In this document: one piece after another, positions 11,328-20,297 of the stretch
Layout: every line of letters begins with the position of its first letter
Numbering within the stretch: position 1 is the stretch's first letter
DNA from: Ehretia macrophylla
Lineage: Eukaryota > Streptophyta > Magnoliopsida > Boraginales > Ehretiaceae
Length of the DNA: 64,000 nt
Direction: 5' to 3'
Assembly: GCA_037974665.1 (NCBI GenBank)
Contig: CM075767.1
Coordinates: 17,314,840-17,378,839 of the forward strand
The notes under the pieces: model-generated
The model's input: the letters and a program-made list of their open reading frames with translations, nothing else
Databases searched by the model: none
Told to the model about the DNA's origin: nothing
Program-made: the position numbers and the translations under genes

Positions 11328-11474
11328 CTATGGTAGAAAATATGAAAAGAAGACTGCTCTGCTAGAAAATATTAATAGAAGACAAATACCAATTATAAAA
11401 ATATAGTATATAACCTTTTTCCATTTAAGAACCTCCTAATGATCATAAGATTATCCAAAATAAAGTCTTCCAAA

Positions 11475-11576
11475 CTAATACACATATGGGTCTTTAGAAT
11501 GACCATACCGTACAAATTTGCCCAACATATGCAAATCCAATTCAAGGACAGTTTCTAGCATTTGATCCAAGGGGAT
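11475..11576 (-). pseudogene. open stretch, unrecognised (possible captured exon)
   Basis: The minus strand has 33 open codons with a protein-like composition (LDQMLETVLELDLHMLGKFV then RYGHSKDPYVY and a stop), preceded by an in-frame stop. It lies between the P1B-ATPase piece and the HHO-like piece and may belong to the same set of captured exons. I cannot name a family. Confidence 0.3.
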
Positions 11577-11886
11577 CTACATCTTCATCTAATTGAACTA
11601 CCATCTTTATCAAAATATTGACAACAAAATTGTTATGGGATGATACTCTTCCATATTTAACACGGTAATAAGAACTAGGAATAGCATGTATAAAGATAAA
11701 GAAAGTAAAGTGAAGTAATATTTCCTTTCACTTCATCCTCAGCTCTCTATGCACCATAACAAATGAATAAAAACATCAGTTAGTCTTAGCAAAAAAGAAC
11801 ATTCAAAATTACACATATACAATAAACAATTTCATTCAATTGGAGAATACTAATTTGGTAAATTTTTTTGAAAGTTGTCAGATACC

Positions 11887-12144
11887 TTAATGGTTTCTTT
11901 TTTTTAGATTTCTTTGCTCAATATTTGAGCAATGTTGATCACTATTCCACAGCTGCACAGAGCTCAACCAATTCATTCTTTCTTTGTTGTCCTTTTTTGT
12001 CCTAACCATATCCTTGTTCCCATCTTCATCACAACTTTTCTTCAATGGGATAAACTCTTCCAAGACTCGCTCCGTGCCTAGTTTCCTACACTGCATTGCT
12101 TCTTTTTTCACAATCACAATTGCTGCAAATAAAAACACAATCAC
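11887..12144 (-). pseudogene. captured fragment of an HHO/NIGT1-type GARP transcription factor
   Basis: The minus-strand frame contains VLEEFIPLKKSCDEDGNKD and, about 13 residues further on, MNWLSSVQLWNSD. From memory of the HRS1/HHO (NIGT1) family, which represses nitrate and phosphate starvation responses, the region between the N-terminal coiled coil and the GARP DNA-binding domain has a VLEEFIP(L/I)K segment followed by a DW.(R/S)SVQLWN segment. Both appear here in order with suitable spacing. The DNA-binding domain and the N-terminus are absent. The first 20 or so residues (VIVKKEAMQC) look unrelated. Confidence 0.6.
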
Positions 12145-12659
12145 AATTGCAAAACATAAGCAAATTCTTAGCTAATACCAAAACCAATCACTCAAAACCA
12201 TCAAAAAGAAAAACAAATACTAAAAACTACACCTAAAAATTCAATCTTTAATAAAATAAGAAACAAAATCCGTGTATATTTCCATTTTCCTTTTCACCAA
12301 TTAACCAAAAAAGGGACCAAAGTGAGGCAGCTGAGTCAAAAGCCAGCTTCATTCAACAAAATAAAAGAAACAGCAAAAAAAATAAAAAATGAAAAAAAAA
12401 TTACTTTCTGTATTAAAAACCTAAATAAAAAAATAGCAAAAACAGAAAAAAAAAAAAAAAAAACAAGGCAGCAAGACGAAAAACATAAAAAACATAAAAT
12501 ATTTAAAACCTAAAAATAAAAAACAGAAAAAAGCAACAAAAAAAAAATGAAAAAGTTCCAAAAAAACCAAAAATAACATAAAACAAAAATACAAAATGAA
12601 AAAAGAGTAGAAAAAATTATATATATTTATATAGATATATATATATAACAAAAAACAAT
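12145..12659. other. A-rich low-complexity stretch
   Basis: The plus strand is strongly A-rich (poly-A runs with scattered C and G) and ends in an AT run near 12618-12646. The apparent reading frames here, rich in K or F, are composition artefacts. I see no gene. Confidence 0.6.
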
Positions 12660-12800
12660 AAAAAAAAATACCTTACGGTTAGGGGAGGGGGCTGTGGGTC
12701 GCGGGGTAAGGGGATGGAGGTGATGCAGGGTACTGTGGGTGGGGGTGGGATGGGGGGGGGGTGTGGATGGGGGGGGGGAACCGTGGGGAAGGGGGAAATG
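12660..12800 (+). repeat. G-run cluster with quadruplex potential
   Basis: The plus strand carries many G runs of three to ten bases within about 140 bases (for example around 12677-12692, 12737-12763 and 12769-12793). This satisfies the usual G3+ quadruplex pattern several times over and is unlike the AT-rich surroundings. Confidence 0.75.
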
Positions 12801-12888
12801 GGAAATCTTTTTTTTTAAAAACAAGTTTGGGAAAGTTCAAATTAGAAAAAAAAAAACAGTGTTTTTTCTTTTTATTACACAGCCCAAA

Positions 12889-13270
12889 TTGGAGACGGAC
12901 CACCTTGGTCCGTCTCCAAAATGGCAACGCTGGGTTCCCATGGAGATGGCCTAGTCCGTCTCCAACTGGAGACGGACCAGGCCATCTCATTTGGGGGCTG
13001 GGCCTTCTCCAAAAGAAAACGGTCCAGTCCGTCTCTATTTTGGAGACAGACAAAACCGTCTCCATTTGGAGATTCCCACTGGGGCTTCTTCAAAAGGAGA
13101 CAACCCAATCCGTCTCTATTTGAAGAGTTGGGCTTCTCCAAATGGAGACTGCCCAATCCGTCTCCAAAATGGAAACAGACTAGGCCGTCTCCATTTGGAT
13201 AGTTGGGCTTCTCCAAATGGAGACGGCCCAATTCGTCTCCAAAATGGAGACGGAACGGGCCATCTCCAAT
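12889..13270. repeat. GGAGACGG inverted/direct repeat array
   Basis: About 380 bases are packed with GGAGACGG and CCGTCTCC in both orientations. They begin with a near-perfect palindrome at 12889-12919 (14-base arms TTGGAGACGGACCA around a 3-base loop). The motif is a variant of the GGCGACGG subterminal repeat of the outer CACTA element. All six frames look open here only because the repeat lacks stops. Confidence 0.85.
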
Positions 13271-13750
13271 ATTTTTTTTCTTTGTTATAATTATTTAAGA
13301 CATAAATTTACATATTAAAATACCTCATATCAATTTTTTTAAAAACATATGAAAATACTATTAGAACTTTATTTTTTTGACTTTTTATCAAATTATAAAT
13401 TTCCAAATTAGTAGTTATTTTTTTTTTGTAACTAACATGAATATAAAAATATAATTTTAATAATGTCAATTCATTAATAAATCTTAAGAATTTATTATGA
13501 ATAAAAAATTTACGACTATGTAGTAATACAAAAACTTTGATAAGTAAATAATTAATTTATATTTTATATTTAAAGCTTATATTAATTATATTTTTATTAG
13601 TTCTCAATTTAGGTAAAATATTAATAATTCGTAAATATTATTGAATTAGTTCTCAATTAAGATAATATATTTAATGTCAAAATTATTGAATTTCAACTTA
13701 TTTTAATAATCCATAAATTGATAACAATAGGGACTAAATGGAAATATATT
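13271..13750. other. AT-rich spacer inside the outer CACTA element
   Basis: Very AT-rich, with no gene or structured repeat that I can see. Confidence 0.5.
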
Positions 13751-14073
13751 ATTTTTGGCGATGGTAGGGTGACTAAATTGCGACGCATTTTGAGGACCGT
13801 CTCTAGCTTGTCGCTAATTGGTGACGGCATGGGGACAACATGTCATTATCTATCACCAAGTTGTCACCATCTGGTCACTTTTGGAGACGATATATGATGT
13901 CGTCGCCGTATTGTCGCCAATTGGCGATGAATTGGTGACGGCGTATGAAGTCACCTCCAAAACGTCACCAAATTATCACCAAATTAGCGACATCGGCTTC
14001 CGTCACCGTACGGTCGCCAATTTGGTGGCAAATTGGCGACGACCCGTCGCAAAAAGTAGTTTTTTTTGTAGTG
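13751..14073. repeat. right subterminal repeats and terminal inverted repeat of the outer CACTA element
   Basis: GGCGACGG/CGTCGCCAA motifs recur up to the terminal TTTTTTTTGTAGTG, mirroring the block at 4371-4800. Confidence 0.85.
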
Positions 14074-14083
14074 ATTCAATAAC

Positions 14084-15355
14084 TTATAGAAATTGCTTGT
14101 GGATAAATATCCTTCATTGAACTATTAACTTGACAATTGGAAAAAAAAAATCATTTTAATCCCTAAAAAATATGATAAGTCTCAAACAGGTCCCTTTGAA
14201 TAGAAAGTCTCTCTACTAATCTCTTCACTTTAATATCTAGGTTTCGTTCTTATGTACTGGGCTCGTGTCATAATATTTAGGGTGGTTGTTTCACTAAGAG
14301 CTAGATCAATTCACTTTCAAGATGTCTTGGTGGTAAAATGGTAGACACGCAAGACTCATTCTTTTTTATATATATATATATATATTTTTAATGAAAGAAG
14401 GGAGAATGCATTAAAATATCATTTTTGCCCTTTCAATTTGATTATGTTGGTTCTTTTTTCCATTAATTTTATACTTGTTTGTTGGAATGTGATTGCATTA
14501 ATGTAATTTTTTTAACCAAGAAAGTAAATGGTCACACTAATTAATCTTTGATAGCCAAAATTCCTTTCTTTGGTGTCGTTGCATGAAGCAATGAAAATTT
14601 AGAAGTTCACATCATATTTTAAGGGAAAGAATAACATTTTAGTGCATTATTCCTTTTTTCATAAAAAATCACAAAAGAAATTAAAGTGCAGAAACTTGTG
14701 TAGATATTTTCAAATTCACAGGAACTTGTTGAGACTATCATATTTCTCTGGAACTAAGATGACTTTTTTTTTCCGAAAACGTTTTCCTAAAGAATGTCAA
14801 GAAATATATAACTTCAGTATATTAAAGAATAACTAGGCATCTTCAATTCAACCGTGAATATTGCTTAAAACACTAAAAAAGGAAACTCAAAAGACACAGA
14901 AACTCCAACCAAATCCCATTCCAGTAAACTCAGTTATGTTCTCAGTGGGTTTTGAGAGTTGAAATCAAACATACTTAAAAAAGAACATAGCTCACAATAA
15001 CGATAATTAACAAAAACTATTTAAGGGGTCATTTGAAAGCCCAGATCACGATGAATCTTTTTCAGGGAGCCGTGTAAGTCTGAAGCTTTGTAAACAATTA
15101 TTGCAGCAAGGCTAACTTATAGTCTTTAGTCGCCATAAGAAGGAAGAGAAAAAGAAGCTGGGAAAAAAATAAAAATAGAATTCTGTTATAGCCTTGATTT
15201 GTCGGCAATTTAAAACTGCATATATACAAGTTTAGTGATCACCGGTATAATTTATCCTTTGGTCTTTAAGTTTAATCTTGAGGTGTAAATTATATATTTG
15301 TCCTTAAATTCTTCAGCTTTAACCTTCAAATTGTGGGAGTGACTTATTTGACGTA
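14084..15355. repeat. leader block of duplicated unit I
   Basis: This block recurs nearly base for base at about 21307-22518, 42884-43996 and 61572-62840, starting with TTGCTTGTGGATAAATATCC. It holds the trnL-like fragment (14324-14358), a Pro/Thr-poor AT-rich spacer and the target site of the retroposon that follows. I see no protein gene. It marks the start of each defensin unit. Confidence 0.88.
14324..14358 (+). pseudogene. fragment resembling the 5' half of plastid tRNA-Leu(CAA)
   Basis: The sequence matches the acceptor, D-arm and start of the anticodon arm of chloroplast trnL-CAA (GCCTTGGTGGTGAAATGGTA then GACACGCGAGACTCA), here with a few changes. The match stops after ACTCA, before the anticodon. 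It is either a plastid DNA insertion or a tRNA-derived relic. It cannot make a tRNA. Confidence 0.65.
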
Positions 15356-16262
15356 GTCTCAGCCATCCTAATATGGAACAAGGCGGTGGATAAGCATGCA
15401 CCTCTAAATTTTCTCTCAAGTTCCACCGCATTCACCTTTTTCTTCGTCTCATCTTCTCAGCTTCTTCTTCTTCTTCGTTCTTCATCTCCCTCCTTTGCTT
15501 TGATCTTTTTTGTAGCTTTAGTTGTTCGTGTGAGTTTCCTATTTTTGTGTTGGTATATGCTTTTAGTTATGTTCTTCTACTTGCTACCAGATGGGGTTTT
15601 TGGTGATCCGCGTTCAATTATGTTCATATTTTCTTTTCCTTTTCTCGTTGTACAGCCAATCGGCGTGGTTGCTTTTGCCCCCATCGCCTGGCTCTTGATG
15701 CTATTCCTCCTCTTCCCCACCATATTGTTCACCACTTGTATTGGTAGTATTATTGGAGGTTTTAGGTGGACTACACCTTTGCCGTTGAGGTCCGAGTCTC
15801 TGTTGAAGACTTTGACTATCTCCCTGCGCTTTAGGTCACACGTCCTTCCATGCGTTTGTTTGTTAGCCACTATTTGGATAGCTCCAGTGGGTTATTCGTT
15901 GATTGAATGTTGGTTGTTGGGTATTCTTGCCACTGTTTTGGCCGTTGGGAGGTCGTTTATTGTCCCCTGTGTTTGCTGCCTGCTCCACGCTGAAGTTTTG
16001 CTACTGTCCAGCTCCCAAGCTTATCCTTATCGTTTTGGACATGGTGCTCTTCACGTGGTCTCTATGCTGCTCTCTGTTGTTCTACTTTTATCGCTTGTTT
16101 TCATTGATCTCTTTGGTTGTATTTTATCGTTTTTTTTTGGGCTCTTGTTGATTGAGAGTGGGCCCAATCTTTGTTTGTTAGTTAATAATATTAATATCAT
16201 CTTGACAAAAAAAAACCTCAGCAATCCTCTCTTACAAAAAAAAAAAAAACTTATTTGACGTA
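15342..16262 (+). mobile_element. polyA retroposon with 14-bp target duplication (unit I copy)
   Basis: The insert (15356-16248) is flanked by ACTTATTTGACGTA at 15342-15355 and 16249-16262 and ends in A-runs, so it moved by target-primed reverse transcription. The 290-codon frame inside is disrupted in sister copies, so I do not treat it as a gene. Phrases such as AGGTGGACT.CGCCTT and GGGTTATT are shared with the elements at 35601 and 50203, so the families are related. No reverse transcriptase is present, so it needs a LINE in trans. Confidence 0.8.
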
Positions 16263-16267
16263 AGTAG

Positions 16268-17043
16268 TCAACATGTTAATTGGGTTGGGTTTTAGGGTCA
16301 CTATGCAGCCTAATTCAATAATAACCCAACTCAATCTAACCCAATTGCTAAAATACTAGGCTGGGTTATAACACATGAGACAATACTACGGGTTGAGTTT
16401 GATTCAAGTTTAAAAATTATAAATTTAGCCTAGTTCAGCTCAGATAAGAATCTAGCATAGCTCGATTTGGTACCCTAGTCCAACTCGATTCGGTAACCCA
16501 ACACAGCTCAATTCAGTAAAATAGCTCAGCTTGATTCGGTACACTAGTCCAATTCAATTTAGCCTTTTTTCTAAGTGAAGTGATATCGTGCATGACCACA
16601 TTTTTATTTTTATTTTTATTTTTTTAAGTGAAGTCAGATCTGCACGATGAGTCATGACCACAATTTTTTTTTCTTTTGGTCAAAGCATGACCACAATTAG
16701 CTATACTATAGCCTATAGGAATACAACAAGGATTATCGAAATGAAAGAGGATTCTGAAGAAGATATGTACTCTGAGGGAGAGAGCTCACCTAGTGAAGAT
16801 CTCAAAGATTAATTGTAAGAAGAACAATATTAGTTGAAGAAAGAAAGAAATTGAAACATTAGTTTGTAAAAGTTTTATTTGTTTTACAACTAAAAATAAT
16901 TAGTTTGAACATGATTTTTTGTTTTGATTTTTGTATTATTTCTCATATCAAATTTGAATTTTTGTAAGTTCACATTTTTTACTTAGTAACATTTTGAGTT
17001 ATTTTTAAAATTTTGTATTGTCTCAAGATTTAGTAATTCATTG

Positions 17044-17123
<80 letters not shown>

Positions 17124-17257
17124 TATTTTTTTTTGTTTTAAAAAATAGACTAACCCAAATCCAACCCAATTAACCCATTTAACTCAGCCCATTTATTAAT
17201 TGGACTAAATGAGTTCACGAGTCGAGCTATCCTAGCTCGACTCAAATACCATGTTGA
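16268..17257. mobile_element. hAT-like non-autonomous element
   Basis: The ends are TCAACATGTTA and the inverse of TCAACATGGTA. The 8 bp target duplication is GTAAGTAG / GTAATTAG (16260-16267, 17258-17265); the unit IV copy shows GTAATTAG unmutated on its left side. Subterminal regions repeat the GGGTTGGGTT / AACCCAACCC word many times. It contains a short acidic reading frame (from 16741, MKEDSEEDMYSEGESS..) and an AT microsatellite (17048-17121). There is no transposase. The same element, at the same site, is in units III (45015-45950) and IV (63738-). Confidence 0.78.
17048..17121. repeat. AT dinucleotide microsatellite
   Basis: About 37 uninterrupted AT units lie inside the hAT-like element. 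The unit III copy has only about 9 units at the same place (near 45799-45816). Confidence 0.95.
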
Positions 17258-17265
17258 GTAATTAG

Positions 17266-19118
17266 CCCTTTAAAAATGGTTTCGGAAGTACAATAAAGAA
17301 AAAAAATTGTAACATCTCTTTGTTTGAGAAAAAAAATGCTGGTAACTAATAAAGCGAAAGTAACTAGCACCCTTTGGATAGAACAAAATTCAAAATATGT
17401 TTTCTTAAATTAATATTGCTATTCGACTATTCTACCGAACTCTTACGTTAATTTTTTCTTGGGTTAATCTATTCGTCCTTGCCTAAATGAAACTTTAAAA
17501 CATTCAACTATTTCAAATTTTTGGGAGAGAAAGGTTATTATGGTTATATTTACAAAAGGGGAAAGTACAAAGAAAGGAAATGGTCAAGCAAGGACAAATA
17601 ATCCGTGTTGATAAAGTTGAATGGGAGAAGTAGTCACTAGAACAGATGGATTAATCAGTCAACAGATTTTATTGAATAACACTTTTAACCAAAATTTTAC
17701 TGATAAAAATTGTACAGTTTAAAAGCTAAAATTTCATAATTAAACTAAACAAAGCCTTAATTTCTTTTGTTATGTAAATACGTGCTTTAATATCTTTGCG
17801 TCTGTTACTTAAAAGGTGTCTAGTGTCCACACTACTGAATTGAATTATTAGATTTAAAATATTACTTCAGTAGGACTATAACAATAATAAGCCCTAATCT
17901 ATTTTTTGGACAAAAGATATACATATTTTAGAAAAAGAAAATATGAGGTTAGTGGAGGCTACACTAACTCCTATATAAATCCGTCTTTTATTGTTCGTTG
18001 TACAATAAAAATTAAAATCGTAATTTAAAATCAAAATGTCTTCTAATTAAAAAAATGAGTACGTGATCTTTTTACCAAATTCTTGACGGTAAATCTGCCT
18101 TTGATTATGCTCTTTATCAATAGTCAAAAGAAACTGCTTCCAGAATTCCTTATGAGCATCCTTCCAATGTTCTGCACTTTAAAGTCGGTATAAACTTACG
18201 GTTAGTAGTGGAGCTCTTTATCAAAAACGTTACCTCAGACCACCTAATCAAGATGTTTCTTAGACCATTTAATTATTGTGACGATAACATGAACACAAAG
18301 ATAAAGAGTAAAATAGATAAGATTTAACGTGTGAAATTTAATTGCAAATCTATTTTTTTTTTTGTTTGATTGTACCTTTTTAAAAAATTCAAAATCCAAG
18401 ATTTATAATTCTTGGATTTCTACAAGACTTACTCAAATCTGAGCTCAAGAGGTAGAATTTGCAAATCTACGTTTTCTAATTCGGTTGCTAATCTTTTAAA
18501 AACAAAACTACCCTCAAGTTTAAGTGATTGACTTTGTTAGGAATAGTCAAAAACTCAAAAAGAAAAAAATAAACGTCTTCTCCACTCTTCTCTCTTTGAC
18601 GACAAAAAAAGGAAGAAAAAGAAAATCAACATCTTCCATTTACTCCTCTTTCATTGAGGTATTCATTTGATTTTTTTTATAAATTTATTCGCGAATTTTC
18701 TTTTGGACAATATGTATCCTACCTAATTGATTTGTATGTAAAATCTTGTTCTAAACTAGGCCCTGAAATAAAAAATAATTATATGGAAAGTAGCTGAAAA
18801 AAAAACCGAAGCTAAACCAAATAAGAAATTAATTATGATACTAACTACTTTATGATAGAGAAAGTAACACTTATATGGTAACTTAATTTCAATTGAATAA
18901 AAGAAGGATACTTAAGTAAAATACAACTATTAATTGTAATTTCACATGTGTTCCAAACACAATTTAGATTTATAAATAACATAATTGACTTAATATTGTT
19001 TTACATTTCCAGACAAGAAAATTCATTTATAAATGAATTCTATGAGGAATTCATTTATAAATGAAATGAATTCCACACATTAATTGGTTCCAAACACTAT
19101 ATAAGTTAAAAAGTCATC
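17266..19118. other. intergenic sequence of unit I with a deletion junction and a foldback MITE
   Basis: 17266-17412 matches the region before subtype B genes (22945-23105, 45959-46105). From about 17413 it matches the region before subtype A genes (40250-, 54912-). The jump occurs at an ATATT word and marks the loss of the B and C genes. From about 18340 to 19100 lies a damaged copy of the palindromic MITE that is complete at 55937-56733. No gene is visible. Confidence 0.7.
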
Positions 19119-19431
19119 GTTAAGGATCATGGGATTCTATACTAAAACTAATTGGTATTAGGTGAAATAACCCAAGATCTTATATGGTGAATTTTCGATG
19201 TGAGATGAATGTATATTCCAACAAGCGAGTCAGTGAGAGCGAAATAAAACCAAAGAGATTGGTCACACGTGGATGAATACGATTAGACTAAGGGTCCAAC
19301 TCTGATACCATGTTAAAGATCATGAGATTCTATCCTAAAATTAATTGGTGTTAGAAAAAGTAACCCAAGATCTTATATAATGGATTTGGGGTTGGTGATT
19401 TTTTGATGTGAGAGGAATGTATATTCCACCC
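19119..19431 (-). mobile_element. TRIM-like miniature LTR retrotransposon
   Basis: Two direct repeats of 105 and 121 bases (19119-19223 and 19311-19431) flank an internal part of under 90 bases. On the minus strand the internal part starts with TGGTATCAGAGTTGG (19296-19310), a tRNA-Met primer binding site placed directly against the LTR. The LTR begins TGTTGGAATATACATTC on the minus strand. The size and layout are those of TRIM elements. Another complete copy is at 56748-57058, and a copy reduced to one LTR plus a few internal bases is at 41892-42014. Confidence 0.8.
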
Positions 19432-20127
19432 TTCATATTTTTAAGAGACTGTTTTTTACTTCTGTTGTGCATGACGTTTGGGTTAGATTTTCATCCAAAC
19501 CCCAACAGTAATTAAATAAGAAAATCTTAAACAGAGGGGATCAAAAGGCTAGACTACTTAACACCAAGTTAGCAATGTCTTTGGTTTATCGCATTCCTGC
19601 GTGCGTTGTCTTTCCAAATTCAAGTTCATTCGTTTCACACTTTGAATTACTCTATAGAGCTCCCTATTTATAGGGCTCTGGGCGCTGGCTCAATCTCCTC
19701 CCCAAGCGCCGAAGGATCTATGTCTATCTTTCTTTTATATCTCGCGTGTTAATATATTATCTCCTTTAATCTGTGATAATGATTCGTTTCCATGCCTTAC
19801 TTTGGCCCCCCTCCTTTTACGGGTCGCGATTGAGGGAACTTCCCATGTGAGCTTCCCGTTAGTTGGGTTGCGACTTAGGAAGTTGCGCGTCCCACAACTC
19901 TATGGCCTTCGTTTGGTCTAGTTACGTTGATGTTAGCCCAATCTTCTGAGTGTGAACCAATACTTATTTTTTTTTCTCTATAGTTCTCATTGGAAAACCA
20001 TCAATTCCATAATGCTTGAACTTAAACCAATCATATTATTTTGTTCAACGATAACATACTAAACAACCTAGCACTTGTTTGTACGTGGTACAAATCAGCC
20101 ATGCTCATATTTTTTATTTGCTTACAG
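19432..20127 (+). other. remnant upstream region and intron end of D1
   Basis: No exon 1 is present. The region from about 19660 (CTATAGAGCTCCCTATTTAT) to 20127 matches the second half of the D7 intron (60063-60546). The text before it (19590-19659) matches sequence upstream of the D7 promoter. It ends in the splice acceptor TTGCTTACAG. Confidence 0.75.
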
Positions 20128-20297
20128 AGATGGGACCAATGGTTGCTGAGGCCAGGACATGTGAGTCACAAAGCCCCCGCTTCAAGGGAGTTTGTGTGAG
20201 GAAAGCGAATTGTGCTGCTGTCTGCCAGACTGAGGGCTTCCATGCTGGCCACTGCAGGGGCTTCCGTCGCCGATGTTTTTGCACAAAGCCTTGTTGA
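20128..20297 (+). pseudogene. D1: defensin exon 2 without exon 1 (subtype A)
   Basis: This encodes a complete plant defensin domain: the pro-region EMGPMVAEA, then the mature part starting [20 protein letters not shown], with all eight cysteines and the gamma-core [12 protein letters not shown]. Defensins are secreted cationic peptides stabilised by four disulfides that act on fungal or bacterial membranes. The acceptor TTACAG precedes it. The promoter and signal-peptide exon found in D7 are missing because of a deletion of about 1.2 kb. An in-frame ATG in the former intron (20079) gives only a weak leader ([12 protein letters not shown]..). The reading frame has no defect, so the loss may be recent, or the exon may be used in another way. 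I call it a decapitated copy. Confidence 0.8.

Larger units (their letters stand above)
4371..14073. mobile_element. CACTA (En/Spm-like) transposon with host gene fragments, nested
   Basis: The left end starts CACTACACAAAAAA at 4371 and the right end finishes TTTTTTTTGTAGTG at 14073. Both are followed inward by dense GGCGACGG / CCGTCGCC motifs, the subterminal repeats expected for CACTA elements. The 3 bp target duplication ATT flanks it (4368-4370 and 14074-14076). I see no transposase ORF. It contains a second CACTA element (6528-10771) and decayed host gene pieces (10841-12144), all on the minus strand. It sits inside the terminal bases of the copia LTR. Without the inner element it is about 5.5 kb. 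Confidence 0.88.

Noticed and set aside
12421..12651. Phe/Tyr-rich frames on the minus strand
   Set aside because: Products of poly-A/poly-T tracts; no domain and no start context.
12679..13290. Several overlapping frames of 90-130 codons on both strands
   Set aside because: The GGAGACGG repeat lacks stops in all frames. Repeated GDGL..LHLEK-like peptides are translations of the repeat.
14324..14358. A functional tRNA gene
   Set aside because: Only the 5' half is present. The match ends before the anticodon and no T-arm follows.
15386..16258. 290-codon reading frame, hydrophobic, possible membrane protein
   Set aside because: It lies inside the polyA retroposon. The sister copies (44027, 62871) carry stops or shifts, the hydrophobic look comes from T-rich sequence, and no family is recognised.
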